Source: Psychrobacter pygoscelis
GTDB taxonomy: Bacteria; Pseudomonadota; Gammaproteobacteria; Pseudomonadales; Moraxellaceae
Length of the DNA stretch: 64,000 bases
Reading direction: 5' to 3'
NCBI RefSeq assembly: GCF_004335015.1
Contig: NZ_RQRU01000002.1
Span: 434,001-498,000 of the forward strand
The notes beneath the pieces are model-generated. The model ran no database searches and was not told where the DNA came from. It was given only the letters and a program-made list of their open reading frames with translations. Shown piece after piece: positions 29,166 to 38,057 of the stretch (position 1 is its first letter; the number at the start of each line of letters is the position of its first letter). Made by a program: the position numbers and the translations under genes.

Positions 29166-29660
29166 ATGTCCACTTTCAATTCACTATCTAAGACAGATGA
29201 CACGTCTACCCTTCCTGTTTTTGAGTTGGCAGAAACCCTCTCAGACCATGAGCGAGAAGTCATCCAGTCATTTTTAACGCAGGCACCGCTGTGCTTAGCT
29301 CAAGCATCAGACGATAAAGCAAAGAGCACCCAAGGCATCCCTATTGTGGCTGTCGTTGATGGTCGGGGACTGGCCTGCCCCATGCCGCTACTAAAGACCA
29401 AAGTAGCATTAAGAGAGGTCAATGTTGGTGAAGCGCTATATGTCATCGCTACCGACCCAAACTCAAGAGCAGACATTGCGGCTTTTTGCCAGCAGCAAGC
29501 CAATCGTCACCAAACCACAGCATCCTCATCAGCATTACGGTTATTGCTACAATATCAAAGCCAAGCTAATGCAGATAGTGATGACTCAGAAAATAACTCT
29601 CTCTCAGCGGTTACTGATACATTCTTTCACTTCATCATTACTAAAATGGATAGCAACTAA
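29166..29660 (+). CDS. TusA-family sulfurtransferase-like protein with N-terminal extension
   Basis: 164 residues. The C-terminal two thirds match the TusA/SirA fold: VVDGRGLACPMPLLKTKVAL with the CPxP motif (Cys71), then EALYVIATDPNSRADIAAFCQQQ. In TusA the Cys carries a persulfide for tRNA thiolation or other sulfur relay. The first 60 residues are an acidic extension absent from the 81-residue E. coli TusA, and the C-terminus ends in a polar tail. There is no strong ribosome binding site. The extension makes a dedicated role different from core TusA plausible, but the partner is unknown. Confidence 0.82.
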   Translation: MSTFNSLSKTDDTSTLPVFELAETLSDHEREVIQSFLTQAPLCLAQASDDKAKSTQGIPIVAVVDGRGLACPMPLLKTKVALREVNVGEALYVIATDPNSRADIAAFCQQQANRHQTTASSSALRLLLQYQSQANADSDDSENNSLSAVTDTFFHFIITKMDSN

Positions 29661-30114
29661 ACAACTCTATCCTTTACAATCAAAACTAGCATTCGCATAA
29701 TTTACAGTCATAGATAAGCTAACAAGCCAGCATAAAAGTGAGTTGCCAAACTAATTGGTCAACCATGATGGCTTAAGTGACAAGATTAATAGCTTAAATA
29801 ATAAAGGACTTTTAAAGTAAGGCACCTTAAAGTTTTGCTAAACGACTTTTAGTATGACTCGCTTATGATTAAAATAGATCTCTTATGACTAAAATAGAAA
29901 GTAGATATCAGCATTATATAATTTAAAGTGCCCATCAGCTTTCGTACACTGAGTCTAATGGATATATTTTGATAGGTAACCGCTCTACGATGCCCATTAT
30001 TTTATGATCTTATGCACAGTCCTAAATATCTTATAATGTCTTATTTACATATCCAAATTACGACTTTACAAGCAATTATTTATCTCATTAAAGATCAAAC
30101 ATTAAGGTTAGCTC
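29661..30114. other. rpoH upstream region
   Basis: 454 bases with two TATAAT boxes (29917-29922 and 30032-30037). The second has TTATGC 16 bases upstream and gives a leader of about 70 bases. No ORF was found. A heat-sensing mRNA structure as in E. coli would lie in the start region and cannot be judged by eye. Confidence 0.45.
30010..30037 (+). promoter_or_regulatory. candidate rpoH promoter
   Basis: TTATGC, 16-base spacer, perfect TATAAT, 78 bases before the rpoH ATG. Confidence 0.4.
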
Positions 30115-31152
30115 ATGGCAAACTCCACCACAACAGGCACCGCGTCCACTGCCGCTAATAAGTCTGCAAAATCACAGACTAGCGTAAAGAAATCCACTGC
30201 GCCTGCCGGTGGAGCAACGAATGCGGCAGCAAAGCCTCCTTATGATGCTAGCGCATTGGCGACCACCAGTACCCGCGATTTGGTCCCCGCCATGCCCACC
30301 CATCTATCAGCACCCGGCGTCAATCTTGGGGCTTATATTAATACCGTACACCAGATTCCTATTCTCACCACCGAGCAGGAGCAAGAGCTGGCTCACCGCT
30401 ATTATGATGAAGGTGATGTTGAGGCAGCAAGGCTGCTGGTCATGTCTCACCTGCGCTTCGTCATCCACATTGCTCGTAGCTACTCAGGTTATGGCTTACC
30501 CCAAGCTGACTTGATTCAAGAGGGCAATCTTGGCCTAATGAAAGCGGTAAAGCGCTTTGACCCTAATAAGGGAGTGCGCCTAGTCTCCTTTGCCGTGCAT
30601 TGGATCAAAGCAGAAATCCACGAGTTCGTCATTCGTAACTGGCGTATCGTCAAGGTGGCGACCACCAAAGCCCATCGTAAGCTATTCTTTAACTTACGTA
30701 GTCTAAAAAAGACCAACAATCAGCTCACCTTAGAAGAAGCGGATGCTATCGCTAATGATCTGAATGTGACACGAAAACAAGTGCTTGAGATGGAGTCACG
30801 CTTGACCTCTTATGACGCCTCTTTTGAAGCGCAGTCTAGCGACGATGATGAGGGCCGCTATGCGCCGCAACTGTTTTTGGAAGATGGTATAGACCCTGCT
30901 GAGATGGTTGAGGAAGCTGACTGGGAGGAGAATAACTCTTCTGCGCTTATTGCGGCTATGGATACTTTAGATGAGCGCTCCCGCGACATCGTCGAGCAGC
31001 GCTGGCTATCTGAGCAAAAATCGACCTTGCATGAGCTGGCCGCTGTTTATGACATCTCTGCTGAGCGCGTGCGCCAGATTGAAAAAAATGCTATGGACAA
31101 AATCCGTGAGGCGATGACCATAGAGAGCGTCATTATGCCCGATGATATCTAG
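30115..31152 (+). CDS. rpoH: heat-shock sigma factor sigma-32
   Basis: Directs RNA polymerase to heat-shock promoters. Region 2 reads LRFVIHIARSYSGYGLPQADLIQEGNLGLMKAVKRFDP with VRLVSFAVHWIKAEIHEFVIRNWR (read in parts). The RpoH box appears as RKLFFNLRSLKK. Region 4 holds ERVRQIEKNAMDKIR. Length is 345 residues compared with 284 in E. coli; the excess is a Thr/Ala/Ser/Lys-rich N-terminal tail of about 60 residues and an acidic DDDEGRYAP insert. AAGG lies seven bases before the ATG. Confidence 0.96.
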   Translation: MANSTTTGTASTAANKSAKSQTSVKKSTAPAGGATNAAAKPPYDASALATTSTRDLVPAMPTHLSAPGVNLGAYINTVHQIPILTTEQEQELAHRYYDEGDVEAARLLVMSHLRFVIHIARSYSGYGLPQADLIQEGNLGLMKAVKRFDPNKGVRLVSFAVHWIKAEIHEFVIRNWRIVKVATTKAHRKLFFNLRSLKKTNNQLTLEEADAIANDLNVTRKQVLEMESRLTSYDASFEAQSSDDDEGRYAPQLFLEDGIDPAEMVEEADWEENNSSALIAAMDTLDERSRDIVEQRWLSEQKSTLHELAAVYDISAERVRQIEKNAMDKIREAMTIESVIMPDDI

Positions 31153-31241
31153 CCTAATTGCTAGATAGCTTGGGATGCTTCTATCACCAACTTTATTGAT
31201 ATACCTTATAATAAAATCAAAAACAGTAACGGACTTTACTC

Positions 31242-31607
31242 ATGTTAAATTGGGTTGGAATTGCAGCAGTTAATTTGGCGCTTGCTGTCGGTCTTGGTGC
31301 CTTTGGCGCACATGGTCTCAAGAGTATCGCTACCAGTCAGCAACTCGACTGGTGGCATACAGCGACCCTTTATCTTTTGATACATGCTACGGGGCTGTTG
31401 GCGGTCGGTATCCTTATTCGCTTACAGATAACGACACCGATGCCCGCTTGGCTACTACAGATTGGCGTGCTGATATTCGCAGGAACATTATACGCGATGG
31501 CGTTAGGCGCGCCGCGTTGGTTCGGTGCCATCACCCCTATTGGCGGAGTGTTAATGATTGTAGGCTGGCTATGGCTTGCCGTGACTGCGTTTCGCTATCA
31601 GGGTTAA
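31242..31607 (+). CDS. DUF423 (YgdD-like) membrane protein
   Basis: 121 residues with four hydrophobic segments. The N-terminus NLALAVGLGAFGAHGLK followed by WWHTATLYLLIHATGLLAVG is the DUF423 signature. Function is unknown in the family; it is an inner-membrane protein. It lies 90 bases after rpoH and 97 bases before thiS on the same strand, with no terminator visible between them, so rpoH, this gene and thiS may form one transcript. Confidence 0.9.
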   Translation: MLNWVGIAAVNLALAVGLGAFGAHGLKSIATSQQLDWWHTATLYLLIHATGLLAVGILIRLQITTPMPAWLLQIGVLIFAGTLYAMALGAPRWFGAITPIGGVLMIVGWLWLAVTAFRYQG

Positions 31608-31704
31608 CTCAAAGATCGTTTTTCGATATTGACTGCCAATAACCGCTACCCCCTATAATACTAACTAATATAGATTACTATCGTGCAACGAGGAGGCCCT
31701 ACCC

Positions 31705-31905
31705 ATGAGTATCGTCACAGTTAATGGTAAAACACTGCAAACTACTCATCAGACTGTTCAACTGTTGGTCAATGAGCTGGGCTTAAGTGAAGGTCGATAC
31801 GCGGTAGAGGTCGATGGTGAGCTTATTCCTAAAAGCCAACTGGCTCAGACGCGCATTAGAGAAGGCATGGTCATCGAAGTGGTGCAAGCGGTCGGCGGCG
31901 GTTGA
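31705..31905 (+). CDS. thiS: sulfur carrier protein ThiS
   Basis: 66-residue ubiquitin-fold carrier whose C-terminal glycine is adenylated and thiocarboxylated to deliver sulfur to ThiG. The sequence begins with a beta-grasp strand (VTVNGKTLQT), carries VEVDGELIPKSQLAQTRI and ends VEVVQAVGGG. The required GG end is present; it shows three glycines where two are usual. GAGGAGG eight bases before the ATG is the strongest ribosome binding site in the window. It is unlinked to thiG, which is 25 kb away. A strong terminator follows. Confidence 0.94.
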   Translation: MSIVTVNGKTLQTTHQTVQLLVNELGLSEGRYAVEVDGELIPKSQLAQTRIREGMVIEVVQAVGGG

Positions 31906-31967
31906 TAGATATCGATTCGCAAATGATGACGTTATAAATCAATACTTATCACGGCTTATGATGGTAT

Positions 31968-32006
31968 AAAAAAGCCCGCTTAATCAGTATATTAAGCGGG
32001 CTTTTT
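31968..32006. terminator. bidirectional terminator after thiS
   Basis: AAGCCCGCTTAAT and ATTAAGCGGGCTT form a 13-bp perfect stem around six bases, flanked by A and T tracts. It can serve thiS and, from the other side, hpf. Confidence 0.9.
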
Positions 32007-32124
32007 AGTCTTTTATCGCTAGAGTTAGCTATGCTAAATCATAGTCTAATTTGATAATAATCTTATCTAACCTATTTAACATCGCCAACCTATTTAAAGT
32101 TATCTAAAACTAGACTGTAATATA

Positions 32125-32508
32125 TTATGCCACGCCCACACCAAGGTTATCATCAATCTCTATTGGTGGCAGGTCACGTTTAGGGCTGCGTGATTTTCGC
32201 TCTATTCTGGTTTTGTACTTTCGAACTTGGCGATCAAGTTTGTCCGCCATGGCATTGATGGCCAGATACATATCATCATCGTAAGCTTGTACGAACATCT
32301 CTTGACCAGCTACGCGCATAATGGCTTCAGCTTTGTGATTATTTTTGCCGCTATGGCTGGTTTCTGTGCGATGATTATCAAGAGATAGGATGACTTTGAT
32401 ACTTTGAATCTGATCAAAATGACGCTCCACTTTTTCAAGCTTATCCATAACTGCTGATTTCATGGCGTCTGTTACACTGATATGGTGGCCACTGATGGAA
32501 ATATTCAT
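32125..32508 (-). CDS. hpf: ribosome hibernation-promoting factor
   Basis: Binds the 30S decoding centre of idle ribosomes in stationary phase. Family pattern: MNISISGHHISVTDAMKSAV at the start, VEVHFDQI-like segment, SHSGKNNHKAEAIMRV and DDMYLAINAMADKLDRQVRK. I start at the ATG at 32508, where AGGAA lies seven bases upstream and which matches the family N-terminus; an upstream in-frame ATG at 32532 is less likely. At 127 residues it is longer than E. coli HPF (95) but lacks the full long-form dimerisation domain; the extra tail is basic then acidic. Downstream of rpoN on the same strand, as in many Proteobacteria. Confidence 0.93.
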   Translation of the reverse strand: MNISISGHHISVTDAMKSAVMDKLEKVERHFDQIQSIKVILSLDNHRTETSHSGKNNHKAEAIMRVAGQEMFVQAYDDDMYLAINAMADKLDRQVRKYKTRIERKSRSPKRDLPPIEIDDNLGVGVA

Positions 32509-33014
32509 ATGCCTGTTCCTTGTGATGATCATGTCATAAAGTGTAATTATGTCGCCTAAGCGGCTATGACTATAATTACCTCCTCAATGGGTTGCAGATA
32601 ACCTACTTGTTCTAAAAGACTTTTCTATCCTATCAACCCCTTGCTATACGAGGAGCTTAGCGATATAGGTGCTTTTATTTTAAAGATTATATTGGCTATT
32701 GAGGTTCATTTAATTTGTCATGAAATCGAAGTACTGACAAGGTCTTATAGTGTAACTATTTGTAAATAACGCTTTTGTTTTAACTGTATTTTTATATAAT
32801 CGAAAAATTTTATTTTGTTTCCTAACCCGTCTCTTTCTATTTAAAACGCCTCTCTTTTTTATCATCAAATACGCTAGATATACCACAGGATTATTGACCG
32901 ATAGTTTGGCTGCTTCAGTCATATAATGACTTTGAATCAGTAACGCTGTATAAATGAAAATGACGCTTTGTTAAGGGCGCTACTGCCTATTAGGCTAGGT
33001 TAAGACTTACTATT
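32509..33014. other. rpoN-hpf intergenic region
   Basis: About 500 AT-rich bases between rpoN and hpf. A 70-codon frame at 32710-32922 (minus) has no ribosome binding site and atypical Lys/Arg/Asn composition, so I do not call it. The hpf promoter must lie here, but I could not fix it. Confidence 0.4.
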
Positions 33015-34634
33015 TCAATACTTTTGTTTGCGCTGTGTTGATGAGCCAATATTCATCGCTTCACGATATTTAGCGACCGTCCGTCTGGCAATCTCTATAC
33101 CATCCTCCGCCAGTCGCTGCTTTATGGCACTATCTGAGAGCGGTTTTTTGGCATCTTCAGCCTCAATCATCTGTGCAATCATCGCACTGATGGCGGTAGA
33201 CGACACTTCACCACTACTACTGCTCACATGCGAAGAGAAAAAATACTTTAACGAATAAAGCCCTTGCGGCGTTAAGATGCTCTTACTGGTAGTCAATCGT
33301 GAGACGGTAGACTCATGGAGACCGACTTCATCGGCGACGTCCTTAAGGATGAGAGGCTGCATCTCAGTCGCCCCATTTAGCAAAAATGCTTGCTGGCGAC
33401 TGACAATACAGGTCGAGACCTTTAAAAGGTTTTGATTGCGCTCCTCAATACTGCGGATAAAGAGCCGTGCATCAGTAAGATGCTCGCGCAGGTAGAGATT
33501 ATCTGGGCTGTCATCACCACGCTTTACCAGACTAGCATACTCTTTATTGACTCGCAGCTTAGGCAAGGTTTCAGGATTAAGCTGCACTTGCCACTGCACT
33601 GTTTGCTCATTGATGCTATCAGCAGTGACTAGCACATCAGGAATATCGTAGCTTTTATTATCACTAGTGAAATCCGGCTGACTATTAACAAAAGCGAGTC
33701 CTGGAGAGGGATTCAGTGTACGAATTAGCGCTAAGGCGGGTTGGATTTGATTTTGTTTTAGTCCCGTCTCTTCCATAAGAGCTTTGATATTATTGCTGAC
33801 CAGATAGTGCGGCGCGGACAATAAAGCTTTGGCATAAGACAAGTCAGGCGTGTGCGCAGGCAGCTTATTTAGCTGAAGCTGCAAACATTCAGTAAGGCTA
33901 CGCGCTCCTACTCCTAAAGGATCACAAGACTGGATGATACGTAGTACCGCCTCAATCTCTTCTAGCTGGACCTCAGCCTCCCACTGATAAAAGCTGGCCA
34001 TAGTCGCCAGACTTCGTTGTAGCTCCTCTAAATCCAGCTGCACAAAGCCCATCTCATCCATCGCATCGACTAAATACTCAGCTATCAGTATATCCATCTG
34101 CGATAAATGCTTAAAGTTTAGCTGCCAGCGTACATGATCTTGAATGCTAGCACTGGTACTGCCTTGATAGTCATCTAAGTCATCGTAACTGGGCCGTGAC
34201 AGGCCTGTAGGCTCATAGCTGTAGGAATCCTCCCAAGCCGTATGTACAGAGCTATCTACCACACTGTCATCTATCGTCGCCTGCTTTAACTTATCAGCAC
34301 TATCTACTATCTCTGAGCTGTCAAAGGATGATGTCTCAAGTTGGCGACTGCTCTTAGAGGCCGTATTATTCCACAGGTCGATATTCTGCTGCGCCTCTAG
34401 CACAGAAGCTGTAGCACTGGGCTCTTGAGCAGTATCATCAAGGCTATCACTAAGATCCAAGGCATCTTCGGAGGTCTCAACACGCTCAAGTAAAGGATTG
34501 TTATCGAGCTTAACTTGGACCTCTTGGGCCAGCTCTAGACTTGACATCTGAAGCAGCTTGATAGCTTGCTGCATTTGCGGCGTGAGCTTTTGGGAAGTCG
34601 AAAGCTTAGCGCCTAATCCGAATGATATACTCAT
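33015..34634 (-). CDS. rpoN: RNA polymerase sigma-54 factor
   Basis: Alternative sigma factor recognising -24/-12 promoters and needing AAA+ activators. Region I is present: LSTSQKLTPQMQQAIKLLQMSSLELAQEV. The acidic region II is long and Ser/Asp-rich (about 55-160). The C-terminal RpoN box reads ARRTVAKYREAMNI and is intact. The helix-turn-helix DEVGLHESTVSRLTT lies before it. Length 539 residues, slightly above usual because of region II. It is divergent from a nitrilase-family gene. Confidence 0.96.
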   Translation of the reverse strand: MSISFGLGAKLSTSQKLTPQMQQAIKLLQMSSLELAQEVQVKLDNNPLLERVETSEDALDLSDSLDDTAQEPSATASVLEAQQNIDLWNNTASKSSRQLETSSFDSSEIVDSADKLKQATIDDSVVDSSVHTAWEDSYSYEPTGLSRPSYDDLDDYQGSTSASIQDHVRWQLNFKHLSQMDILIAEYLVDAMDEMGFVQLDLEELQRSLATMASFYQWEAEVQLEEIEAVLRIIQSCDPLGVGARSLTECLQLQLNKLPAHTPDLSYAKALLSAPHYLVSNNIKALMEETGLKQNQIQPALALIRTLNPSPGLAFVNSQPDFTSDNKSYDIPDVLVTADSINEQTVQWQVQLNPETLPKLRVNKEYASLVKRGDDSPDNLYLREHLTDARLFIRSIEERNQNLLKVSTCIVSRQQAFLLNGATEMQPLILKDVADEVGLHESTVSRLTTSKSILTPQGLYSLKYFFSSHVSSSSGEVSSTAISAMIAQMIEAEDAKKPLSDSAIKQRLAEDGIEIARRTVAKYREAMNIGSSTQRKQKY

Positions 34635-35175
34635 GGATGCTTACGTGACTCCAAGTATTTAAAGGTCAAGGGTTAAAGGTCAAGTATTGAAGGATGAATA
34701 CATTAAGGTTAAAAATACAACTATAAATTTATCAATACAGTGGAACAAAAATTGCGCCTTAAGTAAAGCCTACTAAGTCTTCACTAAAACTTGAATGCCC
34801 ATTATGAAGCGCTTTACAGTGTGGGGCTTGACGATAGCACCTTTTGCCTCAATTTTGATATGATTATTCTAAATTAGTTGTCGTCAATCACAGTGTCTAG
34901 CCGACGTTATATCACACCTATCTGTGGTGAAGTCGTATTAACACACGATTGAAAGTGGCGACAGAATTTTTTATTTTTAGATATAAATCAAAACTTTAAC
35001 CGATGGCCGCAGCGTAACAGTAGCCCTTTTAATAAGCGATACCTTAAAGAGAATTACGGCTGTTATTACCTCGCCATATTCAGATTCAGGGTCGCTATTG
35101 CTCGCTTAGATTAGGGTCTACTGATATACCGCTTCGTTATTCTACTTTTATTGCCTTATTAGTGAGATATGCCCT
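34635..35175. other. rpoN-nitrilase divergent intergenic region
   Basis: 541 bases. It contains a sigma-54-like promoter pointing right and, about 200 bases downstream of it, a possible hairpin followed by a long T-run (around 34925-34979). No credible ORF lies between them. Confidence 0.45.
34741..34756 (+). promoter_or_regulatory. sigma-54-type -24/-12 promoter candidate
   Basis: TGGAAC, five bases, TTGCG. GG (34742-34743) and GC (34754-34755) have the obligatory 10-base spacing. TGGCAC is matched at five of six positions and TTGC at all four. It points away from rpoN. A chance match somewhere in 64 kb is not negligible. Confidence 0.4.
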
Positions 35176-36108
35176 ATGACCCAGTCTAATTCTTTTACAA
35201 CCTCTACTCGTTCTAAGCGCTCTACGCGACCAGAGCTGAAAGTTGCAGCTATTCAGCTCAATAGCCAACAGGACATCGAGCAAAACCTCACGACAATAGC
35301 GGCAGGCGTAGCCGCAGCAAGTGATAAAGGCGCTGATCTGGTCGTACTACCAGAGAATATGTGCAGTATGGGCCGTCAACATGAGACCGCTGAGCGCTTT
35401 GATGATTTGAGCGCGCAAATAGCAGACCTTGCAGCCAAGCATCAGACCCATCTGGTCGCGGGTACTCTGCCCTGCTTGTATCGACCTGACGGCACGACAA
35501 TTAGCGACGGCCGACTGCGCCAAGTCAGCCAACTATTCGGTCCTGATGGTCAACAAATCGCCCGCTATGACAAAATTCATCTGTTCACAGCGACCGTCAG
35601 CGACGATACAGGCAGCTATAATGAGGCCGCAACCTTTGAACCAGGAACGCAAACTGTCGTCGCTCCCATTACTATCGACAATAGCACCTATCAGCTAGGG
35701 ATGATGGTGTGCTTTGATTTACGCTTTCCTGCGCTGGCTCAGCAGCTAAGGCAAGTAGGCGCTGAGCTATTGACAGCCCCTTCGGCATTCACTTACATGA
35801 CAGGTCAGGCCCATTGGCAGCTGCTCTTGCGGGCACGCGCTCTTGACAGTCAGTGTATGGTCATTGGCGCACCGCAAGGTGGTCATCATCACTACCAAGA
35901 TAGCTCAGTCCGCCAGACTTGGGGCCATGCCGCTATTAGCCGTCACGATGGCGTCTGTGTCGATGAGTACACGCATAGCGACCTTAATGTAGAAACAAAC
36001 GCTGATAAGGACATGGCTTTTGCCACAGTTATGGCAACCTTTGACCCAGAGGCCCAACGCCTTGCTCGTCAGCAGTTGCCCATCTTCCAGTGTCATCGTC
36101 TGGCTTAA
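35176..36108 (+). CDS. carbon-nitrogen hydrolase (nitrilase superfamily, Nit/deaminated-glutathione-amidase type)
   Basis: Cytosolic amidase with the Glu-Lys-Cys triad: Glu in LVVLPENMCSMG, Lys in RYDKIHLF and Cys in MMVCFDLRFP. The MVCFDLRFPALAQQL segment and the HWQLLLRARALDSQ pattern place it in the Nit branch, whose members repair deaminated glutathione. Substrate is inferred from family only. 310 residues; the first 25 are a Ser/Thr/Arg tail. It ends one base before the xerC stop on the opposite strand, so no terminator fits between them. Confidence 0.88.
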   Translation: MTQSNSFTTSTRSKRSTRPELKVAAIQLNSQQDIEQNLTTIAAGVAAASDKGADLVVLPENMCSMGRQHETAERFDDLSAQIADLAAKHQTHLVAGTLPCLYRPDGTTISDGRLRQVSQLFGPDGQQIARYDKIHLFTATVSDDTGSYNEAATFEPGTQTVVAPITIDNSTYQLGMMVCFDLRFPALAQQLRQVGAELLTAPSAFTYMTGQAHWQLLLRARALDSQCMVIGAPQGGHHHYQDSSVRQTWGHAAISRHDGVCVDEYTHSDLNVETNADKDMAFATVMATFDPEAQRLARQQLPIFQCHRLA

Positions 36109-36109
36109 C

Positions 36110-37153
36110 TCAGTCGTCCCAGTCATTGGCTACTGGCTGACTGTGCGTAGCTCTCGGATGCGCTTGATCATAGACTTGGGTTAGCTTAGCAAAGTCCACA
36201 TGGGTGTAAATCTGTGTGGTACTGATGTCACTATGGCCGAGCATCTCTTGCACAGCTCGCAGATCACCACTGCCAGATAAGACGTGCGAGGCAAAGCAGT
36301 GCCGCAATAGATGCGGATATAAATTTTGAGCGATGCCTGCACGACTGGCAGCAACTTTGAGTCGCTGCTGCACGGCTCTAGTGCTCAGCCGTGTCCCGAG
36401 CTTTTCGCTAATAAACAGCGCAGGGTCCTGCTGCTCTACCCATAAATACCGATGGGGTAGATAGCGCTGGATAGCTTCGGCCGCCTTGCTGCCTAACGGT
36501 ACTATTCTGGTCTTATTGCCCTTACCAGTGACTCGAACTTGCTTTGAACTCAAATCCACGGAAGTCACATCAAGTGCCACCAGCTCCCCTACTCGAAGAC
36601 CACTACTATAGAGCAGCTCAAACATAGCACTGTCACGGACCCAAAGTCTAGCTTGCTCTGGCGCTTCGGGCATAGGCTGGTCCAGTAGCTGTGACATCAT
36701 ATCGGCATCAGCGATGGCAGGTAGCGGCCGTGGGCTTCTCTTGAGCTGATACCCAGTCGTTGGATTGATTCGCGCCTGACCTTGCTCGATAAGCCAACCA
36801 TAAAAGTGGCGAATGGCCGACAGCTCTTGTTGAACACTAGAGAGTTTGAGCTTATCTTGGTCTAAACGATGACTGATATGGCGTGCCAATTGGCGCTTGT
36901 CACAGCGCGTCCAAGTCAGCTTCTTTTTGTCCAAATAATAGGCAAGCTGCTTTAGTGCTGCAAAGTACGCCGCTAAGGTATGCGCTGAGTGATTCTGAAT
37001 AGATAAGGTGTGCAGCCAAGCATCCACTGGTATGAGTAGCGTTTGAAGGTGCTCTGACATTGACGCTGCTTCTGCTACAGATTCAGCCGTTGTCTCCTTT
37101 AATCGCTGAGCGCCTACACGGCGAAGACTACCAGTCTCTACGACATCAGTCAT
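36110..37153 (-). CDS. xerC: tyrosine recombinase XerC
   Basis: Site-specific recombinase resolving chromosome dimers at dif with XerD. The catalytic set is visible: Arg in SSGLRVGELVALD, Lys in GKGNKTRIVPLG, HLLRH in LYPHLLRHCFASH, His in MLGHSDISTTQIYTHV with the nucleophile Tyr in QIYTHV. Length 347 residues (E. coli 298); the extra residues are at the N-terminus. The ATG at 37153 lies ten bases after the dapF stop, as in the common dapF-xerC order, but the usual DUF484 gene between them is missing. XerD is the alternative, but the dapF linkage favours XerC. Confidence 0.92.
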   Translation of the reverse strand: MTDVVETGSLRRVGAQRLKETTAESVAEAASMSEHLQTLLIPVDAWLHTLSIQNHSAHTLAAYFAALKQLAYYLDKKKLTWTRCDKRQLARHISHRLDQDKLKLSSVQQELSAIRHFYGWLIEQGQARINPTTGYQLKRSPRPLPAIADADMMSQLLDQPMPEAPEQARLWVRDSAMFELLYSSGLRVGELVALDVTSVDLSSKQVRVTGKGNKTRIVPLGSKAAEAIQRYLPHRYLWVEQQDPALFISEKLGTRLSTRAVQQRLKVAASRAGIAQNLYPHLLRHCFASHVLSGSGDLRAVQEMLGHSDISTTQIYTHVDFAKLTQVYDQAHPRATHSQPVANDWDD

Positions 37154-37163
37154 CGCTGACTCA

Positions 37164-38057
37164 CTAGACCTTATCTGTAGATACTGGCTTGATACCAGCT
37201 TGCGCCATCAGACCATCAGGACTAAATACCCCTTCATAAACAAAGGCGGTCGGCCCAGTCATCATCACTGAATAGCCGGGCTGCCAGTGGATTAGCAAAC
37301 TACCACCATACAGCTGAGCGCGAATCTCTTCGCCTTCATCCAGCCAGCCTTCGCGAATCCCTACGGCTACCGCAGCGCAGGCACCCGTTCCGCAGGCTTG
37401 CGTCTCGCCAACGCCTCGCTCATATACGCGTAAGCGGATATGACGCTGATTCATGACCTGCATAAAACCGACGTTGACCCGTGCTGGAAAGGCTGGGTGC
37501 GATTCGATAGCTCGGCCTAGCTTTTCGACCTCTGCTTCCAATATGTCATCGACTTTGATAACTGCATGTGGGTTACCCATATTGGCCACAAACAGTTGAA
37601 CCGGTGTGCCCTCAACATCCAAATGATAGGCGTTTTGAATTTTGGTGATGGCTTTGGGGGTAAAAGGAATATCATCCGGCTCAAAGCTTGGCTTACCCAT
37701 ATCGACCTGTACCCAACCATAACGATCGGTGGTCAAGGTAATAATACCGCTTGCGGTCTCTACTCGAAGACGCTGTTTAAAAGACAGCTTTCGCGCCTGA
37801 ACGAAGCGAGCAAAACAGCGAGCGCCATTACCGCACTGCTCAACTTCTGATCCATCAGCATTAAATATTCGATAACTAAAGTCGACATCAGGATGTAGAG
37901 GTGGCTCGACTACCAAAAGCTGATCAAAGCCGATGCCCAAATGCCGGTCACCCATTAACTTCACTAAATCTGTGGTTAAATCTAAGCGCTGAGTAACCAA
38001 ATCGATGACCATGAAATCATTGCCCAGCCCATGCATTTTGGTAAATTCTAGTAACAT
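37164..38057 (-). CDS. dapF: diaminopimelate epimerase
   Basis: Interconverts LL- and meso-diaminopimelate for lysine and peptidoglycan. Both catalytic cysteines are seen, in [11 protein letters not shown] and in [10 protein letters not shown]. The N-terminus [17 protein letters not shown] is standard. I start at the ATG at 38057, giving MLLEF; an ATG six bases upstream (38063) is equally possible, since AGGA lies three bases before it and nine before 38057. Length about 297 residues. It is separated from lysA by about 530 bases and a terminator, so it begins its own dapF-xerC unit. Confidence 0.95.
   Translation of the reverse strand: MLLEFTKMHGLGNDFMVIDLVTQRLDLTTDLVKLMGDRHLGIGFDQLLVVEPPLHPDVDFSYRIFNADGSEVEQCGNGARCFARFVQARKLSFKQRLRVETASGIITLTTDRYGWVQVDMGKPSFEPDDIPFTPKAITKIQNAYHLDVEGTPVQLFVANMGNPHAVIKVDDILEAEVEKLGRAIESHPAFPARVNVGFMQVMNQRHIRLRVYERGVGETQACGTGACAAVAVGIREGWLDEGEEIRAQLYGGSLLIHWQPGYSVMMTGPTAFVYEGVFSPDGLMAQAGIKPVSTDKV

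Noticed and set aside
32710-32922. 70-codon minus-strand frame between rpoN and hpf
   Set aside because: No ribosome binding site, AT-driven Lys/Asn/Arg composition, no recognisable motif.
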